DNA from: Ruminococcus sp. UBA4275
GTDB lineage: Bacteria > Bacillota > Clostridia > Oscillospirales > Ruminococcaceae
Direction of reading: 5' to 3'
Assembly (NCBI GenBank): GCA_002395085.1
Contig: DGVV01000101.1
Location: 1 to 32,394, forward strand
Length of the DNA: 32,394 bases
Each line of letters starts with the position of its first letter. The stretch's first letter is position 1. Below the pieces are notes generated by a model, which saw nothing but the letters and a program-made list of their open reading frames with translations, did not search any database and had not been told where the DNA came from. This document shows positions 6,327 to 14,989 of the stretch, piece after piece. A program made the position numbers and the translations under genes.

Positions 6327-9095
6327 ATGAAACACAAACTCTTTGGGATAATGAGTGCTGTGGTCATCACACTCGCATCTATCCCGGCCATTCCGGCGTA
6401 TGCAGATACTGCAAATGTCGGCGACACGCTTCGTGTCGGCAATGGCAACCGCAATCAGCATCGCGGCGACTGCGATGGCTTCAGCTATGAAATCTGGCTG
6501 GACCAGACCGGCGGCAGCGGCTCCATGACACTCGGCAAGGGCGCTACGTTCAAGACTGAGTGGAGCGCAGCAGTTCCGAGCGGCAACTTCCTTGCACGCC
6601 GCGGCCTTTCGTTCCCGTCGAACAAGAAGGCGACCGATTACGAATACATCGGCATGGATTACGCCGCAACCTACCAGCAGACCGCCAGCAACAACGGCAA
6701 CTCCCGTCTCTGCGTCTATGGCTGGTTTGAGAACAAGGGCGCTGCCGGCAACCCGCCGCTCGTTGAGTACTACATCATCGAGGACTGGGTCAGCTGGTGT
6801 CCGGATGCAAGCGGCACGATGGTCACCATCGACGGCGCACAGTACAAGATCTTCCAGATGGATCACACCGGTCCGGATATTCACGGCGGTTCTTCCACGT
6901 TCAAGCAGTATTTCAGCGTTCGCCAGAGCAAGAGATCTTCCGGTCACATCACGGTGTCCGATCACTTCAAGGCTTGGGCAGCGCAGGGCTGGGGCATCGG
7001 TAACCTCTACGAGGTTGCACTGAATGCTGAAGGCTGGCAGAGTTCCGGTGTCGCAGATGTCACCAAGCTTGATGTTTACACGACCAAGAAGCCTGGCGGA
7101 GATGACATCGGAGACGATCCGGATCCGCAGCCGCAGCCGGATGATGTCAGCTTTACCGCTCCTTCCGGCAAGGGCACCGGCATCACCGATGACTTCGAGG
7201 GTACCGGCACCAACTGGCAGGCAAGAGGCGAAGACTGCAAGTACGGCTTCACCGAAGCAATGGCACACGGCGGAAAGAAGTCTCTGTATGTTACCGGCAG
7301 AACCGGCGCATGGAACGGCTTTGAAGTTCCCGGCGGCTCTGAGCTGAAGGCAGGCGGTTCCTACAGCTTCGAGGGCTATGCAGCCTACAAGAGCGAATAC
7401 AGCACCGGCTTCACGCTCGGTCTCATGTATGAAGACAGCAGCGGAACGAAGCATTATGACGATATTACGGATGCAACCGCAAAGAGCGGCGAGTGGTCCA
7501 AGCTGGCAGATACCTTCACGGTTCCGAGCGGCGCATCGAACATCTCGCTCTATGTGCAGACCACTTATACCGAGACCCCCGCAGCGAAGGATCTCATTCC
7601 GTTCTTCCTCGATGATGTCAAGCTGACCACAGACGGCAGCAGCATCGTCACCACCGGTCCGGATGATCCGAACCCCGGCCCCGGCACTGACAACAGCGGC
7701 GATTATCCCTACACCCCCGGCGGCTCCAACTTCCGCGATGTGTTCGGTCCGTTCTTCCGTACCGGCACCTGCCTGACGGCAAGTGACCTCGGCACTCTTT
7801 CTGATTACATCAAGCAGCACTACAACTCCATCACCCTCGAAAACGAGATGAAGCCGAATGATCTGCTCGACCAGAATGCATCCAAGGCAGCTGGCAGCGT
7901 CAAGATCAAGCTCAGCTCCGCAGCAAATGTGCTGAAGTTCTGCGAGCAGAACGGCATTGGCGTCCGCGGCCATACGTTTGTGTGGTATTCCCAGACTCCG
8001 ACCTGGTTCTTCAGAGAGAACTTCGATAACAACGGACAGTACGTTTCCAAGGAAGAGATGGATAAGCGACTCGAAGCAATGATCTCCGAGACTTTCGCAG
8101 CCATTAAGAGAGACTACCCGAAGCTCGACCTCTATGCTTATGACGTCTGCAACGAGCTGTTCCTCAACGACGGCGGCGGACTCCGCCACACCTACGATGT
8201 CACCAACAGCCCGAAGTCTGAGTGGGCTTGCGTTTACGGCGAAGGCAGCAACGAGTTCATCATCAAGGCATTCAAGTACGCAAGAAAGTACGCTCCGGAA
8301 GGCTGCAAGCTCTACCTGAACGACTACAACGAGTACATGGATAACAAGCGCGAAGACATCTGCAAGATGGCAAAGGCAATCCTCGCAGAAGGCCCGTACA
8401 TTGACGGTATCGGTATGCAGTCCCACCTCAAGACCGGCTATCCTTCCGGTCAGCTTTACGAAAAGGCAATCAAGGCGTTCAGCGATCTCGGCCTCGATGT
8501 TCAGATCACTGAGCTTGACATCACCGATGAAGGCGATCAGACCGGCTGGGCAAAGTCCTACAAGGAAATCTACGATGTCATTCTGAGGAATGCTGACAAG
8601 ATCTCCTCTGTCACCCTGTGGGGTGTCGGCGATGACTACAGCTGGAGAAGCTATGGTCATCCGCTGCTGTGGACCGGCGGCCACGGTTCTGTGCCGAAGG
8701 CAAAGTCCCTCTACTCTGAAATCCTCGCAATGACTTCAAACTATACTGCTCCGCAGAAGGTAACCACCACCACGACTACCACCACGACCACTACTACTAC
8801 CACCACCACGACTACTACGACCACCACTACTACGACTACGACCACCACCACGACTACTACCACTTCTTCGGACGGCCCGAATCCGAGCGGCAAGAAGGGC
8901 GATGTCAACTGCGACGGCGTTGTCGATGTCAAGGACGCAGTTCTTCTCGCACGTATCGTCGGCGGCGACACCAACGTTGCTGCTGATGTCACGGATATTG
9001 GCATGGCAAATGCAAACTGCGACGGCGTGGCAGGCGTCAAGACCGGTGACCTCACACTCCTTCTGAGAGTCATCGCAAGACTGACCACGTTCTGA
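6327..9095 (+). CDS. Bifunctional endo-1,4-beta-xylanase, GH11-CBM22-GH10-dockerin
   Basis: This 922-residue secreted enzyme cuts the xylan backbone with two unrelated catalytic domains. The signal peptide ends near AYADT (residue 28). The GH11 domain (about 30-245) has nucleophile E147 in PLVEYYIIEDW and acid/base E235 in AEGWQSSG. A CBM22-like (CBM4_9) module (about 275-434) follows. The GH10 barrel (about 469-803) has acid/base E610 in DVCNELF and nucleophile E729 in ITELDI. An uninterrupted 34-Thr linker (8763-8864) leads to a type I dockerin (856-922) with two Ca-binding repeats, the first being GDVNCDGVVDVKDAVLL. The ATG at 6327 follows GGAGGG; an upstream in-frame ATG at 6306 would precede the signal peptide and lacks such a site. 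The gene is flanked by its own promoter and terminator. Dockerin-mediated attachment to a scaffoldin is expected from the family. Confidence 0.95.
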   Translation: MKHKLFGIMSAVVITLASIPAIPAYADTANVGDTLRVGNGNRNQHRGDCDGFSYEIWLDQTGGSGSMTLGKGATFKTEWSAAVPSGNFLARRGLSFPSNKKATDYEYIGMDYAATYQQTASNNGNSRLCVYGWFENKGAAGNPPLVEYYIIEDWVSWCPDASGTMVTIDGAQYKIFQMDHTGPDIHGGSSTFKQYFSVRQSKRSSGHITVSDHFKAWAAQGWGIGNLYEVALNAEGWQSSGVADVTKLDVYTTKKPGGDDIGDDPDPQPQPDDVSFTAPSGKGTGITDDFEGTGTNWQARGEDCKYGFTEAMAHGGKKSLYVTGRTGAWNGFEVPGGSELKAGGSYSFEGYAAYKSEYSTGFTLGLMYEDSSGTKHYDDITDATAKSGEWSKLADTFTVPSGASNISLYVQTTYTETPAAKDLIPFFLDDVKLTTDGSSIVTTGPDDPNPGPGTDNSGDYPYTPGGSNFRDVFGPFFRTGTCLTASDLGTLSDYIKQHYNSITLENEMKPNDLLDQNASKAAGSVKIKLSSAANVLKFCEQNGIGVRGHTFVWYSQTPTWFFRENFDNNGQYVSKEEMDKRLEAMISETFAAIKRDYPKLDLYAYDVCNELFLNDGGGLRHTYDVTNSPKSEWACVYGEGSNEFIIKAFKYARKYAPEGCKLYLNDYNEYMDNKREDICKMAKAILAEGPYIDGIGMQSHLKTGYPSGQLYEKAIKAFSDLGLDVQITELDITDEGDQTGWAKSYKEIYDVILRNADKISSVTLWGVGDDYSWRSYGHPLLWTGGHGSVPKAKSLYSEILAMTSNYTAPQKVTTTTTTTTTTTTTTTTTTTTTTTTTTTTTTTTTTSSDGPNPSGKKGDVNCDGVVDVKDAVLLARIVGGDTNVAADVTDIGMANANCDGVAGVKTGDLTLLLRVIARLTTF
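8763..8864 (+). repeat. 34-codon poly-Thr tract (ACN repeat)
   Basis: Thirty-four consecutive Thr codons link GH10 to the dockerin. Codons ACC, ACT and ACG are mixed irregularly and ACA is absent, so the protein repeat is kept while the DNA avoids a uniform triplet run. Such linkers are usually flexible and, in Ruminococcus, probably O-glycosylated. Confidence 0.85.
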
Positions 9096-9118
9096 TTCCC
9101 TTCATTCGCAGCAGTCAA

Positions 9119-9160
9119 TCGGCGCACATCCGGCTTCGGGTGTGCGCCGAATTGTTTTGC
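9119..9160 (+). terminator. Rho-independent terminator after the xylanase
   Basis: A hairpin of about 14 bp has outer arms TCGGCGCACA (9119-9128) and TGTGCGCCGA (9141-9150), closed by an inner T-G, C-G, C-G and G-C extension around a GCTT loop. The T-rich AATTGTTTTG follows. Confidence 0.85.
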
Positions 9161-9257
9161 GCGCAGAAGCGAGGAAATACAGTTTTGTTCAATCAGCCGA
9201 AAAACATACTGCGGGAGGGCACGCTGTCAATCATTCTGATGAAAGCCCCGCAGGGTG

Positions 9258-9286
9258 TTGACATTTCCGGCGAAATCTGGTACAAT
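9258..9286 (+). promoter_or_regulatory. Promoter for the SGNH lipoprotein
   Basis: TTGACA (9258-9263), a 17-bp spacer and TACAAT (9281-9286) with an upstream TGG. A 7-bp inverted repeat, CTGCGGG (9209-9215) and CCCGCAG (9247-9253), lies just upstream of the -35 and may be regulatory. Confidence 0.7.
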
Positions 9287-9350
9287 ATAAGAAATATAGG
9301 CTGGATTATGCAAGTAACCCAAATATAGAGAAAGCGGTGAATGTATCTTG

Positions 9351-10325
9351 ATGTCGCATCTCCGAAAATGCGCGTTCCTCACGGTGATGTTTTCCCTCGT
9401 CATGTTCGGTGCGGCTGCCTGCGGCAAAGATGATGCCGGCGAATCCAATCTGGATCCCAATTTGTTTACGGAGATCAGAGATCTTCCGGTGACGACTTCT
9501 TTGACCACGACAACTGCTACGACTGCTTCCGAGACTACTACAGAGACAACAACAACGACGACCACTACAACAACGACTACTACGACGACGACAACCACCA
9601 CCACAACAACGACAACTACCACGACAACTACCGTCGTGACCACCACCTCGACCGGCGTTTACACTTATAACGGGCCGGCAGGTCATGAACTGACCGATAC
9701 CTACCGTGCGTTCCTCAGCAATACGGTTTTTGTCGGAGACAGTATTTGCAGCGGTTTGCGCGTGTACAAGATTCTGCCGGATGATAACTGCGTCGCAGTC
9801 GGCAATGTCGGTGCGCGCAATATCTTCGATTACACCTTCCCTGTGCGCGGCAATGAGTTCGGCGTGAGCTATTCGCTGCAGCTTCTCAGCCCCAGATATG
9901 TCGTCTTCAGCATGGGCATGAATGATATCAACATGACGACGCAGGAACAGTTCGTTGCAAATTATAACAATCTTCTGGATACGGTGCATTCACTGCTGCC
10001 GGATGCGAAACTCTACGTCGCCTCCATTACGCCGATTTCCAATGACGTCGATTTCAGCACGAATGATAAAATTGACAGCTATAATGCTGCCATCAGGAAT
10101 GACCTTACCACGAACGGCAAGGGCTATGGCTATCTCGATGTCGCAAAAGATCTGAAGAATGCGTGGAACGGTCTGAATATGCAGTACAGCGGCGGTGACG
10201 GTATCCACCTTGCGCCGGAAGCTTACTATGTGTATCTGCACCAGATTTGCAGACAGCTTGTCGATACCGGTCTTGTCGCGGGACAGGGCAAAAACGGCGT
10301 CTGGTACGGCGACACATCGAATTAA
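9351..10325 (+). CDS. SGNH/GDSL-hydrolase lipoprotein with poly-Thr linker
   Basis: This protein of 324 residues has a signal peptide ending at a probable lipobox (FGAAAC, C24), a short spacer and then a Thr-rich stalk with 29 consecutive Thr. The SGNH hydrolase domain (about 110-320) contains all four blocks: FVGDSICSG with nucleophile S131, GNVGARN, SMGMNDI with N191, and the catalytic pair in D283-G-I-H286-L. SGNH enzymes are esterases. Next to a xylanase a carbohydrate deacetylase role is attractive, but peptidoglycan or other acyl substrates are equally possible. The start is ambiguous: ATG 9351 is 10 nt from GGTGA, while TTG 9348 is 7 nt away and adds one residue. Unlike the xylanase it has no dockerin, so it should sit on the membrane rather than in a cellulosome. 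Confidence 0.88.
   Translation: MSHLRKCAFLTVMFSLVMFGAAACGKDDAGESNLDPNLFTEIRDLPVTTSLTTTTATTASETTTETTTTTTTTTTTTTTTTTTTTTTTTTTTTTVVTTTSTGVYTYNGPAGHELTDTYRAFLSNTVFVGDSICSGLRVYKILPDDNCVAVGNVGARNIFDYTFPVRGNEFGVSYSLQLLSPRYVVFSMGMNDINMTTQEQFVANYNNLLDTVHSLLPDAKLYVASITPISNDVDFSTNDKIDSYNAAIRNDLTTNGKGYGYLDVAKDLKNAWNGLNMQYSGGDGIHLAPEAYYVYLHQICRQLVDTGLVAGQGKNGVWYGDTSN
9546..9632 (+). repeat. 29-codon poly-Thr tract
   Basis: Twenty-nine consecutive Thr codons in the lipoprotein stalk use all four ACN codons, including many ACA. The xylanase tract 700 bp upstream uses none, so the two tracts are not recent copies of each other. Confidence 0.85.
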
Positions 10326-10335
10326 CCTGAAAATT

Positions 10336-10399
10336 GCATACAAACAAGAGGCAGACTGTGTGAAGGCGCGGTTTGCCTCTATTTGCGTATGCGTTTTTT
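10336..10399 (+). terminator. Terminator after the SGNH lipoprotein gene
   Basis: A two-part hairpin has outer arms GCATAC (10336-10341) and GTATGC (10387-10392) and inner arms AGAGGCA (10347-10353) and TGCCTCT (10374-10380), followed by six T residues at 10394-10399. Confidence 0.75.
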
Positions 10400-10412
10400 C
10401 TTCAATCATCCA

Positions 10413-10441
10413 TTGAAATTTTTCGTGTAATGTGATATAAT
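10413..10441 (+). promoter_or_regulatory. Promoter for the activase-like gene
   Basis: TTGAAA (10413-10418), a 17-bp spacer and TATAAT (10436-10441) with an upstream TGA. It may drive the long downstream co-directional set. Confidence 0.7.
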
Positions 10442-10500
10442 AACAATAAGTATGCTTGCGGCGAATCGGTCTTTCCGGATCGCGGCAGAGGAGGTTCAAA

Positions 10501-13458
10501 ATGGCAGAAAATACGGTATATTCGCTCGGCATTGACATTGGTTCAACCACCGTCAAGACCGTTGTGATGGATGAAAACTGCACGATTCTTTCCAAATGCT
10601 ACCAGCGGCATTTATCGCGTGTGCGCGAGACGGTCGCTGATCAGCTTACCGCGCTGCGGAAGCAATATCCGGATGCGGCATTCCGCATCTGCATTACCGG
10701 TTCAGCGGGTCTCGGACTCGCCCAGAGTGCCGGCATCCCGTTTGTACAGGAGGTTCATGCGGCGTTTCTCGCTGTGAAAGCGGATTATCCGCAGGCAGAT
10801 GTCGTGATCGAGCTGGGCGGCGAGGATGCGAAAATGATCTTCCTGACCGGCGGTACGGAACAGCGCATGAACGGTTCGTGCGCGGGCGGAACGGGCGCTT
10901 TCATCGACCAGATGGCGACGCTGCTTGGCATTACTGCGGATGATATGGATGCGCTGTCTCTCAAGGCGGAGAAGCGCTATCCGATTGCATCGCGCTGCGG
11001 CGTGTTTGCAAAATCGGATATTCAGCCGCTTCTGAATCAGGGTGCGCGCAGAGAAGATATTGCCGCGAGTATCTATCAGGCAGTCGTTGACCAGACCGTT
11101 TCGGGTCTCGCACAGGGCCGCACAATCGAAGGGACGGTGCTGTTCCTCGGCGGGCCGCTTTCCTTCCTGAAGGGACTGCGTGAAGCGTTTGTGCGGACGC
11201 TCAAACTCGATGACGAACACGCGATTTTCCCTGAAAATGCGCCGGTTTTCGTGGCTTATGGCTGTGCGATGTATGCGCAGCAGACCGCAGAACCGATGCT
11301 GCTGCATGATGCCATTGACAAGATCGTTCACGCGGCAACCGGCGGCAATACGGTCACAAGTGACCCGCTGTTTGCTTCGCGCAAGGAGTACGACGCATTC
11401 GTGGCGCGGCACAAGGCACATGATCTGCCGTTTGCTGACCTGCGAACCGTCACCGGCAATGCCTATCTCGGCATCGACGCCGGTTCGACGACCACAAAAC
11501 TTGTTCTCATCACCGAAAACGGAGACCTGCTGTATCAGTATTACGCCGCAAACCGCGGTCAGCCGCTTGACCGTATTGTGCATCAGCTCCGCAAGATCTA
11601 CGACGAAAAGAATCCGGATCTGCACATCCGCGCATCGGCGGTCACGGGTTACGGTGAGGACTTCATCAAGGCGGGTCTCGGCATTGACTTCGGCATCGTT
11701 GAGACAGTCGCACACTTCAAGGCGGCATCGTATTTCTGTCCGGATGTCGATTTCATCATGGACATCGGCGGTCAGGACATCAAATGCTTCAAGATCCGCA
11801 ATCACTGCATCGACAGCATCATGCTGAATGAGGCCTGTTCTTCCGGCTGCGGATCGTTTATTCAGAGTTTTGCGCAGGCGCTTGGCTATGAGATTGCGGA
11901 TTTCTCGCAGCTTGGATTGTTTGCACGGCATCCTGTGGATCTCGGTTCACGCTGCACGGTGTTCATGAACAGTTCGGTCAAGCAGGCGCAGAAGGACGGC
12001 GCAACCGTGGAGGACATCTCCGCAGGTCTTTCGTCGTCAATCATCAAGAATGCAGTTTACAAGGTCATCCGCGCAAAATCCGTGGAGGAGCTTGGAAAAA
12101 ATATCGTTGTGCAGGGCGGAACATTTCTCAATGACGCCGTGCTGCGGTCGTTTGAGCTGGAACTGGGGCGCGATGTGATCAGACCGGCAATCTCCGGACT
12201 GATGGGCGCATTCGGTGCGGCACTCTATGCACGCGAACATACACCGGAACAAACCACAACCATCACCGCTGAAAAGCTGCGTAACTTCGATTATAAGACG
12301 CGCAGCGCGAAATGCGGCGGATGCACTGCGCACTGCGCGCTCAATATCGTGATCTTCCAGGACGGCGGACGCTTTATCTCCGGCAACCGCTGCGAGAAGG
12401 GCGCGGGCAAGGCAAAGCAGACGCAGATTCCCTCGATTTACGAGTTCAAATATCAGCGCATTCTCGATCAGGCACAGAAGCAGCCGCTTGGTACGCCCTG
12501 CGGAACAGTCGGTCTGCCGCTGGCGCTCTCCTTCTATGAGCAGATGCCCTTCTGGACGGAACTGTTCACGAAACTTGGCTTTGCCGTGAAAATTTCGCGT
12601 GAGAGTGACCGCGGTGTCTACTATCAGGGGCAGCACACCATCCCCTCGGATACGGTCTGCTATCCTGCTAAAATTGCGCACGGACACATTGAAGATCTGC
12701 TGGAACAGGGTGTGGATTTCATTTTCTGGCCGTGCATGAGCTATAATGTGGATGAGGGCGACAGTGATAACCATTACAACTGTCCGGTTGTCGCGTACTA
12801 TCCGGAACTGCTGCGTGCGAACAATGCGCGGCTGACGAAGGAGAATTTCGTGACGCCGTACATGGATCTCAACCGCAGACGCGGTGTGTATCTCTCGCTG
12901 AAAGAGGCGCTGAAGGGTTGGCATTACACAGGCGATCTCAAAGCGGCTGTGGATGCGGCGTTTGAGGCGCAGAAGCGTTACCGCACCGACGTTGTGGAGG
13001 AAGGCAGACGCATCATCCGCGAGGCGCGTGCAGAAGGCAGAAAGATCATCGTGCTGGCAGGCAGACCCTACCACATCGACAAGGAGATCAACCACGGCAT
13101 TCATAAGCTCATCACGAGTCTGGGCATGGCGGTTGTCAGCGAGGATGCCGTTGCGCCGTTTGCGCACGCAGGCAGCCTGAAAGTGCTGAACCAGTGGACA
13201 TATCACGCGAGAATGTACCGTGCAGCACAGTATGTGACCACGCAGCCGGATATGCAGCTTGTGCAGCTTGTCTCTTTCGGCTGCGGCATCGACGCCGTGA
13301 CAACAGACGAGGTGCGCTCCATTCTGGAAGAAAACGGCAAGCTCTATACACAGCTTAAAATCGACGAAATCAACAATCTCGGTGCGGCAAAGATCCGTCT
13401 GCGTTCGCTGGTTGCGGCAATGGAGGATGCACCTGTCCGCGAGACTGTTACCGTATAA
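10501..13458 (+). CDS. 2-hydroxyacyl-CoA dehydratase activase-like protein (BadF/BcrA ATPase pair + DUF2229)
   Basis: This protein of 985 residues has two tandem ASKHA/BadF-type ATPase domains. The first opens with LGIDIGSTTVKTVV (from residue 9) and includes GSCAGGTGAFIDQMA. The second opens with YLGIDAGSTTTKLVLI (from 322) and includes SSGCGSFIQSF; these Cys positions are where activases bind a bridging Fe-S cluster. A Cys cluster CGGCTAHC (605-612) starts a DUF2229-type region containing SDTVCYPAKIAHGHI, WPCMSYN, LAGRPYHIDKEINHG and SFGCGIDAV. Characterised activases inject an electron into 2-hydroxyacyl-CoA dehydratase using ATP. As I recall, longer relatives reach about 1400 residues with an extra HgdB-like part that is absent here, and no dehydratase subunits are nearby, so the partner is unknown. 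The ATG follows GAGGAGG. Confidence 0.85.
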   Translation: MAENTVYSLGIDIGSTTVKTVVMDENCTILSKCYQRHLSRVRETVADQLTALRKQYPDAAFRICITGSAGLGLAQSAGIPFVQEVHAAFLAVKADYPQADVVIELGGEDAKMIFLTGGTEQRMNGSCAGGTGAFIDQMATLLGITADDMDALSLKAEKRYPIASRCGVFAKSDIQPLLNQGARREDIAASIYQAVVDQTVSGLAQGRTIEGTVLFLGGPLSFLKGLREAFVRTLKLDDEHAIFPENAPVFVAYGCAMYAQQTAEPMLLHDAIDKIVHAATGGNTVTSDPLFASRKEYDAFVARHKAHDLPFADLRTVTGNAYLGIDAGSTTTKLVLITENGDLLYQYYAANRGQPLDRIVHQLRKIYDEKNPDLHIRASAVTGYGEDFIKAGLGIDFGIVETVAHFKAASYFCPDVDFIMDIGGQDIKCFKIRNHCIDSIMLNEACSSGCGSFIQSFAQALGYEIADFSQLGLFARHPVDLGSRCTVFMNSSVKQAQKDGATVEDISAGLSSSIIKNAVYKVIRAKSVEELGKNIVVQGGTFLNDAVLRSFELELGRDVIRPAISGLMGAFGAALYAREHTPEQTTTITAEKLRNFDYKTRSAKCGGCTAHCALNIVIFQDGGRFISGNRCEKGAGKAKQTQIPSIYEFKYQRILDQAQKQPLGTPCGTVGLPLALSFYEQMPFWTELFTKLGFAVKISRESDRGVYYQGQHTIPSDTVCYPAKIAHGHIEDLLEQGVDFIFWPCMSYNVDEGDSDNHYNCPVVAYYPELLRANNARLTKENFVTPYMDLNRRRGVYLSLKEALKGWHYTGDLKAAVDAAFEAQKRYRTDVVEEGRRIIREARAEGRKIIVLAGRPYHIDKEINHGIHKLITSLGMAVVSEDAVAPFAHAGSLKVLNQWTYHARMYRAAQYVTTQPDMQLVQLVSFGCGIDAVTTDEVRSILEENGKLYTQLKIDEINNLGAAKIRLRSLVAAMEDAPVRETVTV

Positions 13459-13488
13459 ATCACAGCAACATCTGCAAGGAGGGATACC

Positions 13489-14313
13489 ATGCACAAGCTG
13501 ATGGCCGCGGCACTTGCCGCAATGGGACTGCTCGGCGCATGGGCAGCGATTGAGAATACGGCGCTGCTGGAGGTCACGGAATATGAGGTCGGCATTCCGA
13601 ATATGCCGCGTACCGTACAGATTTCGGATCTGCACCGGCGGCGTTTCCGGAAGGACAATGCGGCGCTGATCCGCACGGTGGCGGATCTCCGGCCGGAGCT
13701 GATTGTCATTACGGGTGATCTGGTTTCGCGCACGGTGACAGAGCTTTCCGGCACGGCGCGTCTGCTGCGGCGGCTGCGGGCAATTGCACCGGTCATCATG
13801 ATCTACGGCAATCACGAGCTGGATCTGAAACCCTCTGTGCAGGCGGAAATGCAGGAGATGATTCATCGCAGCGGTGCAATTCTGCTGGATAATAAGACCA
13901 TGACGTTCCGCGGTGTCCGGTTTGCCGGCATCACGCTGACGCGCTCGCATTACCGCGGCGGGGGACTGTTCGGCTTCCGCGGGGCGCGTACCTGTACCAT
14001 TGAAACGATGCAGCAGGCGCTCGGAGACTGCGCCGAAGATACTGTGCTGCTGGCACATAACCCGCTGTTCTTTCCGGCGTATGCGCACTGGGGCGCGGCG
14101 CTCACGCTCTCCGGACACGTTCACGGAGGTGCGCTGCGTCTGCCGCTGATCGGCGGTCTGCTTTCGCCGGAGCGCAGATTTTTCCCGCGCTATGACAAGG
14201 GGCTTTACCGTCTGCGCGATGCGGAAATGATCGTCAGTGCGGGGCTTGGCAAACTGCGGCTGTTCAATCCGCCGGAGCTTTGCCTGATTACCCCCTGCAA
14301 AGAGGAAACCTGA
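13489..14313 (+). CDS. Membrane-anchored metallophosphoesterase
   Basis: This protein of 274 residues has an N-terminal hydrophobic helix (about 4-22) as signal anchor and a calcineurin-like phosphoesterase domain. The dinuclear metal motifs are SDLHRR (D47, H49), ITGDLVSR (D77), YGNHELD (N108, H109), LLAHNPLF and SGHVHGG (H210, H212). The position after GDLV that is often Asp in YkuE-type enzymes is Ser here. Family members hydrolyse phosphomonoesters or diesters, including UDP-sugar or phospholipid pyrophosphates; the substrate is not evident. It starts 30 nt after the activase-like gene, with AAGGAGGG upstream, so it is probably in the same transcript. Confidence 0.88.
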   Translation: MHKLMAAALAAMGLLGAWAAIENTALLEVTEYEVGIPNMPRTVQISDLHRRRFRKDNAALIRTVADLRPELIVITGDLVSRTVTELSGTARLLRRLRAIAPVIMIYGNHELDLKPSVQAEMQEMIHRSGAILLDNKTMTFRGVRFAGITLTRSHYRGGGLFGFRGARTCTIETMQQALGDCAEDTVLLAHNPLFFPAYAHWGAALTLSGHVHGGALRLPLIGGLLSPERRFFPRYDKGLYRLRDAEMIVSAGLGKLRLFNPPELCLITPCKEET

Positions 14314-14351
14314 CAGTTTGTTTGTAACTGGATGAAAGGAAGTGCTTGGCA

Positions 14352-14915
14352 ATGGCTGCACCGGAGCTGAATCCTGTTCTGCGGGAAGAACTGCAAAATT
14401 ATCTGGATAATACCAGCAGCCCGCGCAATATCACACGCATGATTCTGACGGTTCTGACACTGATTTCGAGTCCTTTCTGTATTCCGTTTCTGTATTATTC
14501 GTATTGTGCAGAGATTGGCGTTTACTGGCTTGTGCTTCCGCTTTCCGCTCTGGCAATGTGGATTATGGGCTGGGGCAGAGATTACGGCAAAAAAGCACCG
14601 CCTGTCTGTGTGCGGGACGGCAGATATACCTGCGTGACCATTCGCTGCAAAGAGAAGATTGAGAATACGAAAGGAAAAGCACCTTATCTGCTGCGCGGCC
14701 TGGACGGCGGGCTCTATGAATGTCCGCGCTTTCTGGATTATCGGAATGCAAGAGAAGGCGACAGCTATCTGGCTGTGTTTGCCGGCGGCAAAGCGTATGC
14801 CTTCTCCGGTGAAACGAGTGTCAGCAGCGATCTGACAGATCCTGCGTACAATACACTTGTACCGGAGGATGCTCCTGATTTTTCAGAGGAGATACTGATG
14901 CTGAAACTGAAGTGA
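14352..14915 (+). CDS. Membrane protein of unknown function, paralogue A
   Basis: This 187-residue protein has two transmembrane helices in a hairpin (about 29-52 and 57-74) and a soluble C-terminal domain. I do not recognise a family. The soluble part matches the next gene product in order and spacing: an R-x-G-x-Y-x-C segment (RDGRYTCVTI), an LRxxxxGxxYxCP segment (LLRGLDGGLYECP), DYRNAREGD, and an acidic end (LVPEDAPDFSEE). ATG 14352 is 9 nt after AAAGGAAG; an alternative TTG at 14346 lies only 3 nt from it. It follows the metallophosphoesterase gene by 38 nt. A bPH-like or OB-like fold is possible, but I cannot assign one. Confidence 0.7.
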   Translation: MAAPELNPVLREELQNYLDNTSSPRNITRMILTVLTLISSPFCIPFLYYSYCAEIGVYWLVLPLSALAMWIMGWGRDYGKKAPPVCVRDGRYTCVTIRCKEKIENTKGKAPYLLRGLDGGLYECPRFLDYRNAREGDSYLAVFAGGKAYAFSGETSVSSDLTDPAYNTLVPEDAPDFSEEILMLKLK

Positions 14916-14989
14916 GTAATCCGCAGCCTGACGTTCTATGCTGATCTGTAAGGCTGGTTTCATGAGCGATATAGAAGGAAGGGAAACGT

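Noticed and set aside
6258..8684. 808-codon open frame antisense to the xylanase
   Set aside because: It lies entirely opposite a gene with proven catalytic motifs, has no family motif or credible start signal, and has a composition expected from codon bias.
8741..9127. Minus-strand poly-Val protein and possible microsatellite or CRISPR-like repeat at the Thr tracts
   Set aside because: The Val run is only the complement of Thr codons. There are no spacers or conserved direct repeats, so it is not a CRISPR array.
12037..14361. 774-codon minus-strand frame opposite the activase and phosphoesterase genes
   Set aside because: It spans two real genes, is rich in Arg, His, Gln and Cys without domains, and has no ribosome-binding site.
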